Positions 13,762 to 14,923 of a stretch of DNA of 14,923 bases are shown piece by piece. Both the position numbers and the translations under genes were made by a program. The stretch's first letter is position 1; each line of letters begins with the position of its first letter. Source of the stretch: Crocinitomicaceae bacterium (lineage in GTDB: Bacteria; Bacteroidota; Bacteroidia; Flavobacteriales_D; Sanyastnellaceae); contig JADLBA010000261.1 of NCBI GenBank assembly GCA_020848015.1, forward strand, positions 1 to 14,923, given 5' to 3'. Below the pieces are notes generated by a model. That model worked only from the letters and a program-made list of their open reading frames with translations, searched no databases and was not told where the DNA came from.

Positions 13762-14923
13762 GCAGTGAAGACAGGCAGGAGAAGTTTGTTTTTTTTTATT
13801 TTAAAAAAAAGATCATTACGCCTTTTCTGCAAAAATTTCCGGACAGGGTCTTAACTTGTTTTCTGATAATTATTGGGTTTATCTGTGAGACGAATGCGCA
13901 GATTCCAGGAAATTTTTTTTCGCGCGATCCTCTATCTCCTTTGGAATACAAACTCAACAGCAGGAATGAACTCCAGCACCCGGTGATTCAGCCTGCTGCC
14001 TATGGGTTGGAAACTTCATTGATTGCTCTGAAAGACTCTTCGCGCACGACAGATAAATACACTCAAGGGTGGAAGGTAAATCCTGTTATTAGCATTTCGG
14101 GCGGCTTTCAGATGATGGACAGGCAAAAGAGTGTTGGGGCTGTCCTTGCAGGCGGTGTGGCAGAGTGGATACGGGACGACAAATGGTCTGCCTCTATCGG
14201 TTACGCTATTTCTATTCAGCATCCTCCTGATTATGTTGTAAAAATGGCCGACTCACTCCGGATACTGCCGGGTATGGGTTATGCTGTAAGAACGGGCGAC
14301 AATACTTATTACTCTCATATTCCGTTTGGACACATCGGTTACAAAGCCGGTAAGTATTTTCACTTTGAATTGGGGCGGGGGAAACACTTTTGGGGCGATG
14401 GATACCGTTCGCTGATACTCAGTGATAATTCGTCGCCATATCCGTATTTCAGAATAACTACAAAAATCTGGCGGATCAAGTACACCAACCTTTTTGCTAG
14501 AATGGATGATATCTCCGGAAGGAGATTGTATTCCAATGCAAGAATAAAATACACAGCGCTTCACGGGCTTAGTTGGAATGTATCAAAGACAGTGAATATT
14601 TCACTTTTTGAAATGGTAGTATGGCAGGATCGCGACAGCCTGAGCCGCCGCCATCTCGATCTCAGCTATCTCAACCCGCTGATCTTTTACCGGCCTGTAG
14701 AGTTTGCACAGGGGTCTTCTGACAATGTGTTGATAGGACTGGGGACAAAAATCAAAGCGATGAAAAATCTCCAGGTATATGCACAGGTAGTCATTGATGA
14801 ATTTTTGCTTTCTGAAATACAAGAAGCCCGAGGCTGGTGGGGAAATAAATTCGGTGGGCAACTGGGGATCAAAGCATTTGATATCATAACAAGGGGACTG
14901 TCGTTTCAATCGGAAGTCAATGC
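13758..14923 (+). CDS. Wzi/RemB-like outer-membrane protein (3' end outside window)
   Basis: An uninterrupted frame runs from the ATG at 13758 to the right edge (388 codons, no stop). The N-terminus has a basic segment followed by a hydrophobic core VLTCFLIIIGF (31-41) and a cleavage-type end TNAQ (45-48), so it is exported. Conserved-looking blocks are HIGYKAGKYFHFELGRGKHF (192-211) with WGDGYRSLILSD (212-223), DLSYLNPLIFYRPVEF (301-316), GSSDNVLIGLG (319-329), QVVIDEFLL (343-351) and GWWGNKFGGQLG (359-370). I recognise this pattern from the Wzi capsule-assembly family, which includes the gliding protein RemB; the assignment is from memory of motifs. The only initiator before the signal sequence is the ATG overlapping the stop of the Fur-like gene, so translation is probably coupled. 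Confidence 0.78.
   Translation, partial: MSSEDRQEKFVFFYFKKKIITPFLQKFPDRVLTCFLIIIGFICETNAQIPGNFFSRDPLSPLEYKLNSRNELQHPVIQPAAYGLETSLIALKDSSRTTDKYTQGWKVNPVISISGGFQMMDRQKSVGAVLAGGVAEWIRDDKWSASIGYAISIQHPPDYVVKMADSLRILPGMGYAVRTGDNTYYSHIPFGHIGYKAGKYFHFELGRGKHFWGDGYRSLILSDNSSPYPYFRITTKIWRIKYTNLFARMDDISGRRLYSNARIKYTALHGLSWNVSKTVNISLFEMVVWQDRDSLSRRHLDLSYLNPLIFYRPVEFAQGSSDNVLIGLGTKIKAMKNLQVYAQVVIDEFLLSEIQEARGWWGNKFGGQLGIKAFDIITRGLSFQSEVN

Noticed and set aside
14016..14909. Three minus-strand open frames at the right end (14016-14222, 14253-14564, 14601-14909)
   Set aside because: The plus-strand frame from 13758 is open throughout and carries Wzi/RemB-like motifs; the minus frames are its shadows.
1..14923. 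CRISPR array, tRNA/rRNA gene, insertion sequence, phage or defence system
   Set aside because: No spaced palindromic repeats, no tRNA-like cloverleaf in the short gaps, and no transposase, integrase or defence-type domain in any frame I read.

Overview
The window is from a member of the Bacteroidota, on sequence grounds alone. Intergenic regions carry the TAnnTTTG (-7) promoter motif typical of that phylum, often within 5 to 10 bases of a start codon, and Shine-Dalgarno sequences are nearly absent. The protein set agrees: a PorV/PorQ-type outer-membrane protein, a Wzi/RemB-like barrel protein, a TPR-type sensor kinase and a single long Rel/SpoT enzyme. The families and extra loops suggest the Chitinophagales/Saprospirales/Sphingobacteriales side, but I cannot place the genus.

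Layout. 1-602 is the 3' end of an aminopeptidase C (bleomycin hydrolase) gene, followed by mtgA (657-1568), a monofunctional peptidoglycan glycosyltransferase with a long acidic tail. A small outer-membrane protein gene (1569-2129, minus) converges on mtgA so closely that the two stop codons abut. A 583-bp intergenic region (2130-2712) holds promoters in both directions and a candidate small RNA of about 110 nt on the minus strand with its own terminator. An orphan membrane histidine-kinase-like gene (2713-4113) follows; its phosphoacceptor histidine seems to be missing. Then come thyA-folA (4358-5708), a dTMP/folate operon, and hemA-hemC-hemD (5839-8693), the glutamate-to-uroporphyrinogen III branch of tetrapyrrole synthesis without hemB or hemE. 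A PorV/PorQ-like gene (8728-9894) trails hemD closely. ctaA (heme A synthase, minus, 9921-10952) converges on it, and ctaA diverges from relA/spoT (11025-13241), the bifunctional (p)ppGpp synthetase/hydrolase. The window closes with a Fur-family regulator (13327-13761) whose stop codon overlaps the start of a Wzi/RemB-like outer-membrane gene that runs off the right edge (13758-14923).

How the genes fit together. Most are core functions: cell wall, nucleotide and folate synthesis, heme, stringent response. Heme made through hemACD would feed CtaA and the heme-copper oxidase. The accessory part is envelope-related: three outer-membrane beta-barrel candidates, the sensor-like protein and the Fur-type regulator.

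I see no mobile element, CRISPR array, tRNA or rRNA, and no multi-gene novel system. The signals most worth checking are the candidate sRNA at about 2231-2342, the His-less kinase, the Fur-like protein without zinc cysteines but coupled to a barrel gene, the tandem repeats before hemA, and the apparent leaderless mRNAs.
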